Shown: positions 43,908 through 51,902 of the stretch, in pieces
Position numbering within the stretch: the stretch's first letter is position 1
Layout of the letters: every line of letters starts with the position of its first letter
Notes under the pieces: model-generated
What the model was told of the DNA's origin: nothing
Seen by the model: the letters and a program-made list of their open reading frames with translations, nothing else
The model's database searches: none
Source of the DNA: UBA8514 sp034933685
GTDB taxonomy: Bacteria; Bacillota; Clostridia; Lachnospirales; Anaerotignaceae
Assembly: GCA_034933685.1 (NCBI GenBank)
Contig: JAYFNB010000024.1
Location: 1 to 64,000, forward strand
DNA: 64,000 bases
Direction: 5' to 3'
Made by a program: the position numbers and the translations under genes

Positions 43908-45413
43908 ATGATGGATTCGCAACAAATTAAAATTGGTATACTTGCATTATACCTTTTGGGAATGTTGGCTGTTGGCTTTATAACCTATGGGAAAAATCAG
44001 GGTTTTCAGGATTATGTTCTTGGCGGAAGAAAGCTTGGTAAGTGGACTACAGCTTTATCAGCACAGGCATCAGATATGAGTGGATGGCTTTTGGTTGGTT
44101 TGCCAGGTGCAGCATATCTTGCTGGTGTTGAAGCTGGATGGATTGCTATTGGACTTGGTATTGGTACATATGCAAACTGGAAAATACTTGCAAAAAGACT
44201 TCGTATTTATACCGAAAAGGCTGGCAATGCCCTTACACTTCCCGAATTTTTCGAAACACGCTTCGAAGACCATAGTGGTATTTTAAGACTTATTCCAGCA
44301 GTTGTTATAATTGTTTTTTTTACAATATATACAGCGGCTCAGTTTTCAACAGGCGCAAAGCTTTTTGAAATGCTTTTAGGTGTGCCTTATCAAAAAGCAC
44401 TTATAATGGGTGCTTTTGTAATTATTGGATATACTTTCCTTGGCGGATTTCTTGCAGTATCACTTACAGATGTTATACAAGGCATACTAATGTTTTTTGC
44501 ACTTTTAATTGTTCCTGTATTTGCAATTATTGAAATGGGAGGCATGGATGTTGTTAGAGAAGGTGCATTTAATATTGACCCAAACTTTTTAAGCCTTACT
44601 AAGGCAACAGGAAGTTTGGGTTCAGTACCTGTTCTTTCAATACTTACTAACCTTGCGTGGGGTCTTGGCTACTTTGGCCAGCCACATATTTTGGCAAGGT
44701 TTATGGCCATAAGCGAACCAAACGATTTGAAACATTCAAGAAGGATTGCAACAGTTTGGGTTACAGTAAGCCTTATATCTTCAATAGCTTGCGGTGTACT
44801 TGGAAGACTTTATTTCTTAAACAACCCTCTTTCAGACAGTGAGCAGGTATTTATGCTTATGGCTAATAATATGTTCCCTGCGGTGCTTGCTGGTATTTTC
44901 CTTGCAGCTATACTTGCCGCCAGCATGAGTACGGCAGACAGTCAGCTTCTTGTAACAGCCGCATCAATAAGTGAAGATATTTATAACCAATATATTAATA
45001 AAAAAGCAACAGACAAGCAAAAACTTAAAGTTGTTCGTCTTGCTGTTATTTTAATTGCTGTTTTGTCAGTTGGTATTGCTTTTGACCCTAACAGTTCAGT
45101 GTTTGGTCTTGTGGCAAATGCATGGGCTGGTCTGGGCGCAGCCTTTGGCCCTGTTGTTTTGCTTTCAGTATTTTGGAAGAGAATGAACAGCTTTGGTGCA
45201 ATGGCAGGAATGGTCGGCGGTGCGGCGGTAGTACTCATGTGGAATGTTTTGGAAAAAACTTTTGTACAGGTTCAAATATTCCAGCTTTATGAGCTACTAC
45301 CAGCATTTATAGTATCATTTATTCTTATTGTTATTGTTTCATCTGTAACAAAAGAACCCTCTAAGGAAATGCTTGTGACTTTTGAAGAGGTTGCTGTGGC
45401 AGCTAAGAACTAA
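43908..45413 (+). CDS. putP: Sodium/proline symporter
   Basis: 501 aa from ATG 43908 (TAGGAGA upstream; ATG 43902 is too close). SSF family with 13 expected helices: FQDYVLGGRKLGKWTTALSAQASDMSGWLLVGLPGAAYLAG, the Na+/proline signature, and GLGYFGQPHILARFMAI, AASMSTADSQLLVTAASISEDIY. Takes up proline with Na+ for nutrition (Stickland fermentation) or osmoprotection. Own promoter and terminator; monocistronic. Confidence 0.94.
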   Translation: MMDSQQIKIGILALYLLGMLAVGFITYGKNQGFQDYVLGGRKLGKWTTALSAQASDMSGWLLVGLPGAAYLAGVEAGWIAIGLGIGTYANWKILAKRLRIYTEKAGNALTLPEFFETRFEDHSGILRLIPAVVIIVFFTIYTAAQFSTGAKLFEMLLGVPYQKALIMGAFVIIGYTFLGGFLAVSLTDVIQGILMFFALLIVPVFAIIEMGGMDVVREGAFNIDPNFLSLTKATGSLGSVPVLSILTNLAWGLGYFGQPHILARFMAISEPNDLKHSRRIATVWVTVSLISSIACGVLGRLYFLNNPLSDSEQVFMLMANNMFPAVLAGIFLAAILAASMSTADSQLLVTAASISEDIYNQYINKKATDKQKLKVVRLAVILIAVLSVGIAFDPNSSVFGLVANAWAGLGAAFGPVVLLSVFWKRMNSFGAMAGMVGGAAVVLMWNVLEKTFVQVQIFQLYELLPAFIVSFILIVIVSSVTKEPSKEMLVTFEEVAVAAKN

Positions 45414-45436
45414 GAATAAAATAAAGTTTCTATTTT

Positions 45437-45478
45437 AAAATACCGTCTTTTCTTAAATATAAGAGAGACGGTATTTTG
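45437..45478 (+). terminator. Intrinsic terminator after putP
   Basis: Stem AAAATACCGTCT / AGACGGTATTTT with an internal CTT/AAG extension; T-rich 3' end. Confidence 0.82.
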
Positions 45479-45533
45479 TCGAAGTTAATTTTACATTTTA
45501 TTTATATTTTTTGCAAATACGTGGTAAATTATG

Positions 45534-45562
45534 TTGTATGCATAATATGTGTGTGATATAAT
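45534..45562 (+). promoter_or_regulatory. Promoter of the uracil permease gene
   Basis: TTGTAT (45534-45539), 17-nt spacer, TATAAT (45557-45562). The leader is only about 35 nt, too short for a PyrR attenuator, so pyrimidine control by attenuation is unlikely here. Confidence 0.65.
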
Positions 45563-45603
45563 CCTAAAGATATTTAATGAATTCAATTTTTTAGGGGGTT
45601 ATT

Positions 45604-46866
45604 ATGAGTAAAGAGGAAAGAAAAATTATTCAAGTAGAGGACAAAGTTCCGTTTTCGTTGCTGTTGCCGCTTAGTATTCAGCATATGTTTGCTATGTTTG
45701 GTGCATCTGTGCTTGTGCCATTTATTTTTGGTATAAACCCAGCAGTTGTGCTTTTTATGAATGGTGTTGGAACATTACTGTTTATATTTATAACGAAAAA
45801 GAAAGCACCTGCTTATTTAGGGTCAAGCTTTGCGTTCCTTGCACCAGCCGGATTAGTAATTAAGCAGTTTGGCTATGAATATGCACTAGGTGGCTTTATT
45901 GCAGTTGGTTTTTGCGGGTGCGTTATTGCACTTATTATTTACAAGTTTGGCTCAAAATGGATTGATGTGGTACTTCCTCCAGCGGCAATGGGCCCTGTTG
46001 TTGCCCTAATAGGCTTGGAACTTGCTGGAACAGCAGCATCAACAGCAGGTATTGTTGGTGATGTAATAACAATGCAGAATGCAATAGTTTTTTTTGTTAC
46101 ACTTGGTGTTGCAGTATTAGGTTCGGTATTATTTAGAAAGTTTTTATCAGTTATTCCTATACTTATTGCAATTATTTGTGGTTATGTTGCGGCACTTGTA
46201 ACAAATATTGTTGATTTTACAGCCGTAGAGCAGGCGGCGATTTTTGCGCTTCCAAATTTTTCTACCCCGAAGTTTGATATTAATGCAATTTTAATTATTC
46301 TTCCTGTAATTCTTGTTATAGTATCAGAACATATTGGGCACCAAATTGTTACAGGTAAAATAATTGGCAGGGATTTAATTAAAGATCCAGGACTTCATCG
46401 TTCACTTTTTGCTGATAACTTCTCTACAATGCTTTCAGGTTTTATTGGTTCAGTTCCTACAACAACTTATGGTGAAAATATCGGCGTAATGGCGGTTACA
46501 AAGGTTTACAGCATAAGTGTAATTGCAGGGGCGGCTGTTATATCAATTATTTGTTCCTTTGTTGGCAAGCTTTCGGCACTAATTAGCACAATTCCTGGCC
46601 CTGTTATAGGTGGTATCTCTTTTCTTCTTTATGGAATGATTGGTGCTTCAGGTATTCGCATTCTTATAGACTCTCAGGTCGATTTAGGAAAATCTCGAAA
46701 TCTTGCCCTGGTTTCAGTTGTATTTGTTACGGGTCTTTCTGGTGTTGCTGTTAAATTTGGCAATATTCAGCTTACAGGTATGGTGCTTGCATGTATAGTT
46801 GCAATGGTTATGAGTCTTCTTTTTTATGTTTTTGATAAGCTGAATTTGATGAACGACGGTGAATAG
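45604..46866 (+). CDS. uraA: Uracil permease (NCS2 family)
   Basis: 420 aa, 14 expected membrane helices. UraA-type motifs: LSIQHMFAMFGASVLVP at the start, the Glu-containing GPVVALIGLELAGTA, and SEHIGHQIVTGKIIGRDL with TTYGENIGVMAVTKVYS, which contains the substrate-binding QNxGxxxxT-like loop (TTYGENIG). Proton-coupled uracil import. AGGGGG ribosome site. Monocistronic. Confidence 0.92.
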   Translation: MSKEERKIIQVEDKVPFSLLLPLSIQHMFAMFGASVLVPFIFGINPAVVLFMNGVGTLLFIFITKKKAPAYLGSSFAFLAPAGLVIKQFGYEYALGGFIAVGFCGCVIALIIYKFGSKWIDVVLPPAAMGPVVALIGLELAGTAASTAGIVGDVITMQNAIVFFVTLGVAVLGSVLFRKFLSVIPILIAIICGYVAALVTNIVDFTAVEQAAIFALPNFSTPKFDINAILIILPVILVIVSEHIGHQIVTGKIIGRDLIKDPGLHRSLFADNFSTMLSGFIGSVPTTTYGENIGVMAVTKVYSISVIAGAAVISIICSFVGKLSALISTIPGPVIGGISFLLYGMIGASGIRILIDSQVDLGKSRNLALVSVVFVTGLSGVAVKFGNIQLTGMVLACIVAMVMSLLFYVFDKLNLMNDGE

Positions 46867-46942
46867 ATTCAACATTGAACGCATCCTTATAGGGTGTGTT
46901 TATTTTTCAAAAAATATATTTAAATTTTAAGAGGAGAAATAA

Positions 46943-47125
46943 ATGGAGAGAAAAGCAAACTGTGAATGTTGTTTAAACTATACTTACGACTATGAATATG
47001 ATTGCTACATGTGCGAGATGGATTTGGACGAGGATGAAATGGTAAGGTTTATTACAAATTCATATGATAATTGTCCTTTTTTTCAGTTCAACGATGAATA
47101 TAAGACTATTAATAAGCAGATTTAG
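46943..47125 (+). CDS. DUF6472 small Cys-rich protein
   Basis: 60 aa, GAGGAGA upstream. NCECCLNYTYDYEYDCYMCEMDLDEDEMVRF.. and NCPFF..DEY: six Cys in pairs suggest zinc binding; very acidic with many Tyr. Matches DUF6472 proteins common in Lachnospirales, of unknown role. Stands alone between uraA and the CheW gene. Confidence 0.85.
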   Translation: MERKANCECCLNYTYDYEYDCYMCEMDLDEDEMVRFITNSYDNCPFFQFNDEYKTINKQI

Positions 47126-47171
47126 AATTATAAAATGTTTTAAATACTTAAATTAATAGCGCTATGAATAA

Positions 47172-47200
47172 TTTACATTGGCAGAGTTATGTGGTAGAAT
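47172..47200 (+). promoter_or_regulatory. Promoter of the CheW-CZB gene
   Basis: TTTACA (47172-47177), 17-nt spacer, TAGAAT (47195-47200) with an extended TGG. Leader about 75 nt. No sigma-D flagellar promoter motif is seen. Confidence 0.65.
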
Positions 47201-47280
47201 TAATTTATTTACAATTAATATTGAAGGATATTCAATCTTATTTATAGACATTGTCAATGTGAATTTTAGGAGGTGCTATT

Positions 47281-48159
47281 ATGTCTAAAGTACATAGTGA
47301 GATCAAAGAAAATGATTTTCCATGGTTAGTTTTTAAACTACAAAATCGTTATTTTTCTGTTAACAGTGGTGATGTTACAAGTATTTTTCAGTTGGAGCAA
47401 GAGGTTACGGCAGTACCAGGATATTCAGAAAACGTTAGAGGTATTATTAATTTAAGAGGAGATGTATTTCCAGTGTTGGAACTTAGACGAATACTTGAGA
47501 TTATTTCTTTTGAAGAAGAACATCAGGAATTTTCTAATATGTTGGATATGCGAAAACAGGACCATGTAAATTGGGTAAATGCATTACAGCATTGTGTTGA
47601 AAATGGTAATGGGTGCAAAGGAAATTTTAAGCTTGCCACAGACCCTCATAAATGTGCCTTTGGTAAGTGGTATGATAGTTACCATTCTAATGATCAAACG
47701 GTTGCCTTTCATCTTAAAAAGATTGATGACCCTCATAGAAAATTGCACGAAACTGCCGGCAAAATATTTGAATGTGAAGGCATTAAAGATGAAGATTTGC
47801 GCAAGAAAAAATTAAATGAATTAATATCTAAAGCAAAGCAGGAGTATATGCCTGAAATCTTAAATTTAATTGACGAAACAAAGGATGTGCTTGAAAAAAG
47901 TCATCGGGAAATGTGTATTGTTTTGGCGAATGAAGAACATAGCTGCGGCATTTTAGTGGATGAAGTGTGTTCCGTAGAGGAAATAGAGTTTGTAGGAAAA
48001 GAAAGTGAAATTAAAAAAATGTTGCAAACGGACCTTGTAAAAGGAATAGCTCAATGCCCAAGCGTAGATGGGCAGATACTTGTGTTAAGTAATGAGGCTT
48101 TATTTAGACAAGCGGCAAAGAGTAATGATTTTGAAAATAAAGCTGAAATATTGCTTTAA
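47281..48159 (+). CDS. CheW-like protein with inserted CZB zinc-sensor domain
   Basis: 292 aa. Residues 12-80 are the first half of a CheW domain (WLVFKLQNRYFSVNSGDVTSIF, GYSENVRGIINLRGDVFPVLELRR); residues 205-280 are the second half (MCIVLANEEHSCGILVDEVCSVEEI, VKGIAQCPSVDGQILVLSNEALF). Between them, 90-200 form a four-helix CZB domain with candidate Zn ligands H95, C125 (in HKCAFGKW), H152 and H156 (PHRKLHE). CZB domains sense zinc or hypochlorite in chemoreceptors and in the cyclase DgcZ. Here the sensor sits inside the CheA-receptor adaptor itself. Monocistronic. Confidence 0.88.
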   Translation: MSKVHSEIKENDFPWLVFKLQNRYFSVNSGDVTSIFQLEQEVTAVPGYSENVRGIINLRGDVFPVLELRRILEIISFEEEHQEFSNMLDMRKQDHVNWVNALQHCVENGNGCKGNFKLATDPHKCAFGKWYDSYHSNDQTVAFHLKKIDDPHRKLHETAGKIFECEGIKDEDLRKKKLNELISKAKQEYMPEILNLIDETKDVLEKSHREMCIVLANEEHSCGILVDEVCSVEEIEFVGKESEIKKMLQTDLVKGIAQCPSVDGQILVLSNEALFRQAAKSNDFENKAEILL

Positions 48160-48261
48160 ACCATTAAATGTGTTATAATCACAGGGTTTTATGATAATTT
48201 TTGTATAGTATTGTTGAAATATTTTTGTGAAGATTATAAATCTGTGAATGGAGATTTTGCA

Positions 48262-49356
48262 ATGAAAAAAATTATGCTGGTTTTTGGAACACGTCCTGAG
48301 GCAATTAAAATGTGTCCACTGGTTAAAGAACTTAAAACAAGGAAAGAAATAGAAACGCTGGTGTGTGTTACAGGTCAGCATAGACAGATGCTAGACCAAG
48401 TTTTGGAGTGTTTTGAGGTGGTTCCAGATTATGACCTTTCAGTTATGAAGGACAAGCAAACACTTTTCGATATTACAGCGAATATTTTATTAAAAATTCA
48501 AAGTGTTTTGGAGAAAGAAAAGCCAGATGTTGTGCTTGTACATGGAGATACATCAACTACTTTTGTTACAGCCCTTGCTTGCTTCTATTTGCAAATACCT
48601 GTAGGGCATGTAGAGGCTGGGTTAAGAACATATAATATATATTCACCTTACCCAGAAGAATTTAATAGACAGGCGGTAAGTATTATTTCTGCATACAATT
48701 TTGCACCTACAAGTCTTTCACGCCAAAACCTTATAAAAGAAGGCAAGGCCGAGGAAACAATTTTTGTTACTGGAAACACTGCCATCGATGCCCTTAAAAC
48801 AACTGTGCGAAGTGATTACACTCATGCAATGTTGGATTGGGCAAAAGACAGCCGCTTAATTATGCTTACGGCACATCGTCGTGAAAACTTGGGCGAACCA
48901 TTGCATCATATGTTCAGAGCCATTAAGCGTATTGTTGATGAAACACCAGATATTAAAGTTATTTATCCTATACACATGAACCCTGTTGTTCGTGAGGCGG
49001 CAAATGAGATTTTCGGTCAGCATGAAAGAATACGTATTATAGACCCGCTAGATGTACTGGATTTTCATAATTTCCTTGCAAGGTCATTCCTTATTCTCAC
49101 CGATAGCGGCGGAATTCAAGAGGAAGCCCCATCCTTGGGCAAGCCTGTACTTGTTATGAGAGATACTACAGAACGCCCTGAAGGAATTGCTGCAGGAACA
49201 CTTAAATTGGTTGGAACTAATGAAGAAACTATTTATAATGCATTTAAAACATTGTTAACTGATGAAGTTGAGTACGAAAAAATGAGCAAAGCATCAAACC
49301 CTTATGGAGATGGGCATGCATGTGAGCGTATAGCAGATGTTTTAACGAAGAGATAG
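48262..49356 (+). CDS. wecB: UDP-N-acetylglucosamine 2-epimerase (non-hydrolysing)
   Basis: 364 aa from ATG 48262 (TGGAGAT upstream); the frame extends 17 codons further without a site. GT-B fold: MLVFGTRPEAIKMCPLVKEL, VTGQHRQMLDQVL, VHGDTSTTFVTALACFY, GHVEAGLRT, TAHRREN, DSGGIQEEAPSLGKPVLVMRDTTERPE. Makes UDP-ManNAc for teichoic-acid linkage units or capsule. No other wall genes adjoin. A strong terminator follows. Confidence 0.95.
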   Translation: MKKIMLVFGTRPEAIKMCPLVKELKTRKEIETLVCVTGQHRQMLDQVLECFEVVPDYDLSVMKDKQTLFDITANILLKIQSVLEKEKPDVVLVHGDTSTTFVTALACFYLQIPVGHVEAGLRTYNIYSPYPEEFNRQAVSIISAYNFAPTSLSRQNLIKEGKAEETIFVTGNTAIDALKTTVRSDYTHAMLDWAKDSRLIMLTAHRRENLGEPLHHMFRAIKRIVDETPDIKVIYPIHMNPVVREAANEIFGQHERIRIIDPLDVLDFHNFLARSFLILTDSGGIQEEAPSLGKPVLVMRDTTERPEGIAAGTLKLVGTNEETIYNAFKTLLTDEVEYEKMSKASNPYGDGHACERIADVLTKR

Positions 49357-49366
49357 ATAAAATTTT

Positions 49367-49413
49367 GGCTGTATAAGCATTGTGGAAAACCACCATGCTT
49401 ATACAGCCTTTTT
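49367..49413. terminator. Terminator between wecB and tspO
   Basis: Stem GGCTGTATAAGCATTGTGG against its complement ending ATGCTTATACAGCC, with an AAAA loop and five T. It lies between convergent genes, 6 nt from the tspO stop. Confidence 0.9.
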
Positions 49414-49418
49414 GAAAA

Positions 49419-49895
49419 TTAATTTAAAATTACAACCATAAGATTTAGATATGCCGCAAAGGTAAGCCAAACTAAATATGGAATTTGCAATATTGCTGCC
49501 ACTGGGCTAATTCTGTGAAACATTTTAATCATTAAAATAACTAGTAACCAAAGAAATATTAACCAAATGAAGGCAAATAAATATGCTTGTGCGTTGAAAA
49601 ATATGAAAGGCCATATAAAATTAACCACTAACTGTAAAAGATATACGGCAAGAGCATATTTGGCGTTTGGAGATTTTGAAATGTAAATTATGTAGGACGA
49701 GATTCCCATAAGCACAAACAGTGCCGTCCAAACAACTGGAAAAATCCAAGATGGCGGAGACAAGGGTGGAAGGTTAAGTTGGCTATACACTTTTACAGAA
49801 TTTCTTGTAATAGTTCCAGACAATGCCCCTACGCCTAAACTTATAAGCAAGCTAATCAAAAGTGCTTTTAAATTCTTAAGCTTTATTTTATACAT
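49419..49895 (-). CDS. tspO: TspO/MBR family protein
   Basis: 158 aa with five membrane helices. Family motifs: PPLSPPSWIFPVVWTALFVLMGISSYI, NFIWPFIFFNAQAYLFAFIW and LVWLTFAAYLNLMV, with conserved Trp/Pro/Asn positions of the tryptophan-rich sensory proteins. Members bind porphyrins and handle oxidative or stress signals. GGAGGTG ribosome site 4 nt before ATG. Its promoter must lie in the 250-nt divergent gap shared with the MATE gene. Confidence 0.93.
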   Translation of the reverse strand: MYKIKLKNLKALLISLLISLGVGALSGTITRNSVKVYSQLNLPPLSPPSWIFPVVWTALFVLMGISSYIIYISKSPNAKYALAVYLLQLVVNFIWPFIFFNAQAYLFAFIWLIFLWLLVILMIKMFHRISPVAAILQIPYLVWLTFAAYLNLMVVILN

Positions 49896-49958
49896 AAAAT
49901 CACCTCCAGTTAAGTATATGTTTTAATTTAAGCTTTTATTAATTTAAGCAAAATGTTG

Positions 49959-49986
49959 TTGACACAATGATTTGATAATGTATAAT
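49959..49986 (+). promoter_or_regulatory. Promoter of the MATE transporter gene
   Basis: TTGACA (49959-49964), 16-nt spacer, TATAAT (49981-49986). The leader is about 160 nt and carries an AAAGGAG-preceded short ORF that overlaps the transporter start. Confidence 0.75.
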
Positions 49987-50108
49987 GTGATATAAATTAA
50001 AAATAAACTAATATTACGCATAACGAAGATTTATAGTTTATATTTCGGAGTATAAAAGAACCACTTTTATAGAGCTTGCTTATATTAACAATTTAGTCTG
50101 AAAGGAGA

Positions 50109-50168
50109 ATGACTATCTTGTTTTACAAAGCAAGATGGTTCAACAAAAATTATGAAAAAGCAAATTGA
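50109..50168 (+). CDS. 19-aa leader ORF overlapping the MATE start
   Basis: AAAGGAG (50101-50107) followed directly by ATG 50109; the frame runs 19 codons to TGA 50166-50168 and overlaps the MATE start (50152) by 17 nt. The MATE ATG itself has no ribosome site (CAACAAAAATT precedes). A small hairpin, ATCTTG / CAAGAT, lies in its 5' half. This layout suggests the transporter is translationally coupled to the leader ORF. Confidence 0.5.
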   Translation: MTILFYKARWFNKNYEKAN

Positions 50169-51399
50169 CTTATTAAACGATTCCACAAATTCTCTATTCT
50201 TAAGGTATTTATTACCGTCTATTAGCGCCACTCTGGTTACATCTATTTATATTTTAGCAGATACAGTTATGATTGGTAAAGGGGTCGGCTCCAACGGAAT
50301 TGCCGCCATTAACATTGTTATACCCATTTTTACTATATTTTTTGGTCTAGGCTTATTGTTTGGCGTGGGTGGAGCTGTATTAATGTCTATGGCATTTGGT
50401 GAAAATAAAATTGAAAAAGGTCAGCAATATTTTACAACATCAGTTATTGCTGTAGCTATAATGGTGCTAGTATGTTGGCTTGTTTTTGGTTTTAATCTTA
50501 CAAAGATGCTTTATCTATTTGGCGCCACACAAAATACAATTCATTTAGCGCAGGAATATGGAATTATCCTGGTGCGCGGAGTACCAATATTTATGTTTTC
50601 TTCTATGCTTCAGGTATTTGTAAGAAACGACAAAGCGCCAAATATTGCAATGGTTGGTGTAATTTGTGGTGGAGTCACCAATGTTATTTTGGATTATATA
50701 TTCATATTTATGTTAAAAATGGGTATGGAAGGAGGGGCAATAGCAACTGTAATAGGTTCTTCAATTACTGTTTTGATTTTAAGCATCCACTTTTTTTCAA
50801 AAGCGAACAATTTAAAAATAGTTAAGACTGGATTTTCTTTTGGAAACTTGAAAAGAATTATTATAAACGGTTTCGCAAGTTTTCTTGTAGAGGTTTCCAG
50901 TGGTGTTGTGGTGTGCTTGTTTAATATTCAGTTGGTTAAATATGTTGGCGATATTGGTGTTGCTGTTTATGGAATTATTTCTAACAGTTCAATTGTTGCC
51001 ATGTCGTTGGCAAACGGTGTTGCACAGGCAGCACAGCCAATTATTGCAACCAATTTTGGTGCAGGAAACTACAGGAGAGTTAATTTGGTATGTAAAACAG
51101 GCGTTGCAGTTGCGCTTGGCATTGGTGTTCTTCTTTGCATTATTGGTGAGGCTATTCCTAATATAATAACTGCTGCATTTGTAGAACCTACACCAGAAAT
51201 AACTTCACTTTCGGTTATGGCAATAAAAATATATTTTGTTTCATTTATTGCTATGACGGTAAACATATTTTTTGGCAGCTATTTTCAGTCAACAATGAGC
51301 CCTAACTACTCACTTATAATTTGTATAACAAGAGGATTGATTCTTAGTTCCGCTTTGGTTCTTATATTACCTAAATTAATGGGTGTAATAGGTATTTAG
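50152..51399 (+). CDS. MATE family multidrug efflux transporter, C-terminally truncated
   Basis: 415 aa with about 11 to 12 helices. FLRYLLPSISATLVTSIYILADTVMIGKGVGSNGIAAINIVIPIF is the MATE N-terminal repeat; GFASFLVEVSSGVVVCLFN begins the second. At the end the frame reads GVIGI then TAG; continuing in frame gives VVMPIVEFLTLFLVIFMKK and a stop at 51474. MATE proteins have a conserved G(V/I)W before that helix, so TGG to TAG is probable, removing the last 24 aa. Uses Na+ or H+ to export cationic drugs. The truncation may impair it or be read through. Confidence 0.85.
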   Translation: MKKQIDLLNDSTNSLFLRYLLPSISATLVTSIYILADTVMIGKGVGSNGIAAINIVIPIFTIFFGLGLLFGVGGAVLMSMAFGENKIEKGQQYFTTSVIAVAIMVLVCWLVFGFNLTKMLYLFGATQNTIHLAQEYGIILVRGVPIFMFSSMLQVFVRNDKAPNIAMVGVICGGVTNVILDYIFIFMLKMGMEGGAIATVIGSSITVLILSIHFFSKANNLKIVKTGFSFGNLKRIIINGFASFLVEVSSGVVVCLFNIQLVKYVGDIGVAVYGIISNSSIVAMSLANGVAQAAQPIIATNFGAGNYRRVNLVCKTGVAVALGIGVLLCIIGEAIPNIITAAFVEPTPEITSLSVMAIKIYFVSFIAMTVNIFFGSYFQSTMSPNYSLIICITRGLILSSALVLILPKLMGVIGI

Positions 51400-51474
51400 G
51401 TGGTAATGCCTATTGTAGAATTCCTAACACTTTTTCTTGTAATATTTATGAAAAAAATAAAAAAGAAGCAATGA

Positions 51475-51660
51475 CGGGTTTAAAATATGGAGTTTCTGGT
51501 TGTATTACTTATTAGCATAATTTACAATTTAAACACTCAATAATAAGAGTTTTGCCCAAATCTTAAACTACCTATTTTGGAAATAAAGGTAAATGGTTAA
51601 AAAAATGGCAAAAGTAGATAAAAAAATACGATTTTTACCTTAAAAAATTGTTATAAAATA
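51475..51660. other. AT-rich spacer after MATE, no gene seen
   Basis: No supported ORF. A loose inverted pair AAGGTAAA (near 51586) and TTTACCTT (near 51634) brackets 40 nt of A-rich sequence. It may end the MATE transcript but there is no T-run. Confidence 0.4.
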
Positions 51661-51689
51661 TTGGAAAACATATTCTTTAGTGATATACT
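51661..51689 (+). promoter_or_regulatory. Promoter of the c-di-GMP protein gene and its leader
   Basis: TTGGAA (51661-51666), 17-nt spacer, TATACT (51684-51689) with an extended TGA. The start is about 51696, leaving a 207-nt leader before the ATG at 51903. Confidence 0.7.
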
Positions 51690-51695
51690 GTCTTA

Positions 51696-51860
51696 AAGTA
51701 TGAATTAAATTGTACACACAAGTGGTATATAATTTTTTAAATGCGTACTCAAGCGGCAAAAAAGATAAGTCTTTTGTAAACCGCTGTTTTGCCGAATATG
51801 TTTTTGAAAAAGGCAATTACAGCTACCTTTTAAATTGTTATTGATAAGGTAGCTTTTTTA
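51696..51860 (+). ncRNA. Structured leader with terminator, riboswitch-like
   Basis: The leader contains competing pairings: GCGG (51754-51757) with CCGC (51781-51784) enclosing an AAAAGA/TCTTTT hairpin, versus CGGCAAAA (51755-51762) with TTTTGCCG (51787-51794). It ends in a terminator, AGCTACCTT (51821-51829) with AAGGTAGCT (51846-51854) plus TTTTT, 30 nt before the ribosome site. This is the layout of a transcription-attenuating element. The motifs of c-di-GMP-I and -II riboswitches were not recognised, so the ligand is unknown. Confidence 0.5.
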
Positions 51861-51902
51861 TTGTAAATAATGTAATAAATATAGATGGTGTGGAGGAACA
51901 TT

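Noticed and set aside
43902..43910. First ATG of putP
   Set aside because: Only 2 nt from AGGAG; the in-frame ATG at 43908 has normal spacing.
51640..51690. Flagellar sigma-D promoter (TAAA ... GCCGATAT) before the c-di-GMP gene
   Set aside because: The GATATA word lacks GCC and the TAAA is 22 nt away; the sigma-A-type TTGGAA/TATACT fits better.
51745..51800. tRNA-like words (GTACTCAAGCGGC, then TGTAAACCGCTG) in the leader
   Set aside because: No acceptor stem and no T-loop TTCGA motif, so it is not a tRNA or clear tRNA remnant.
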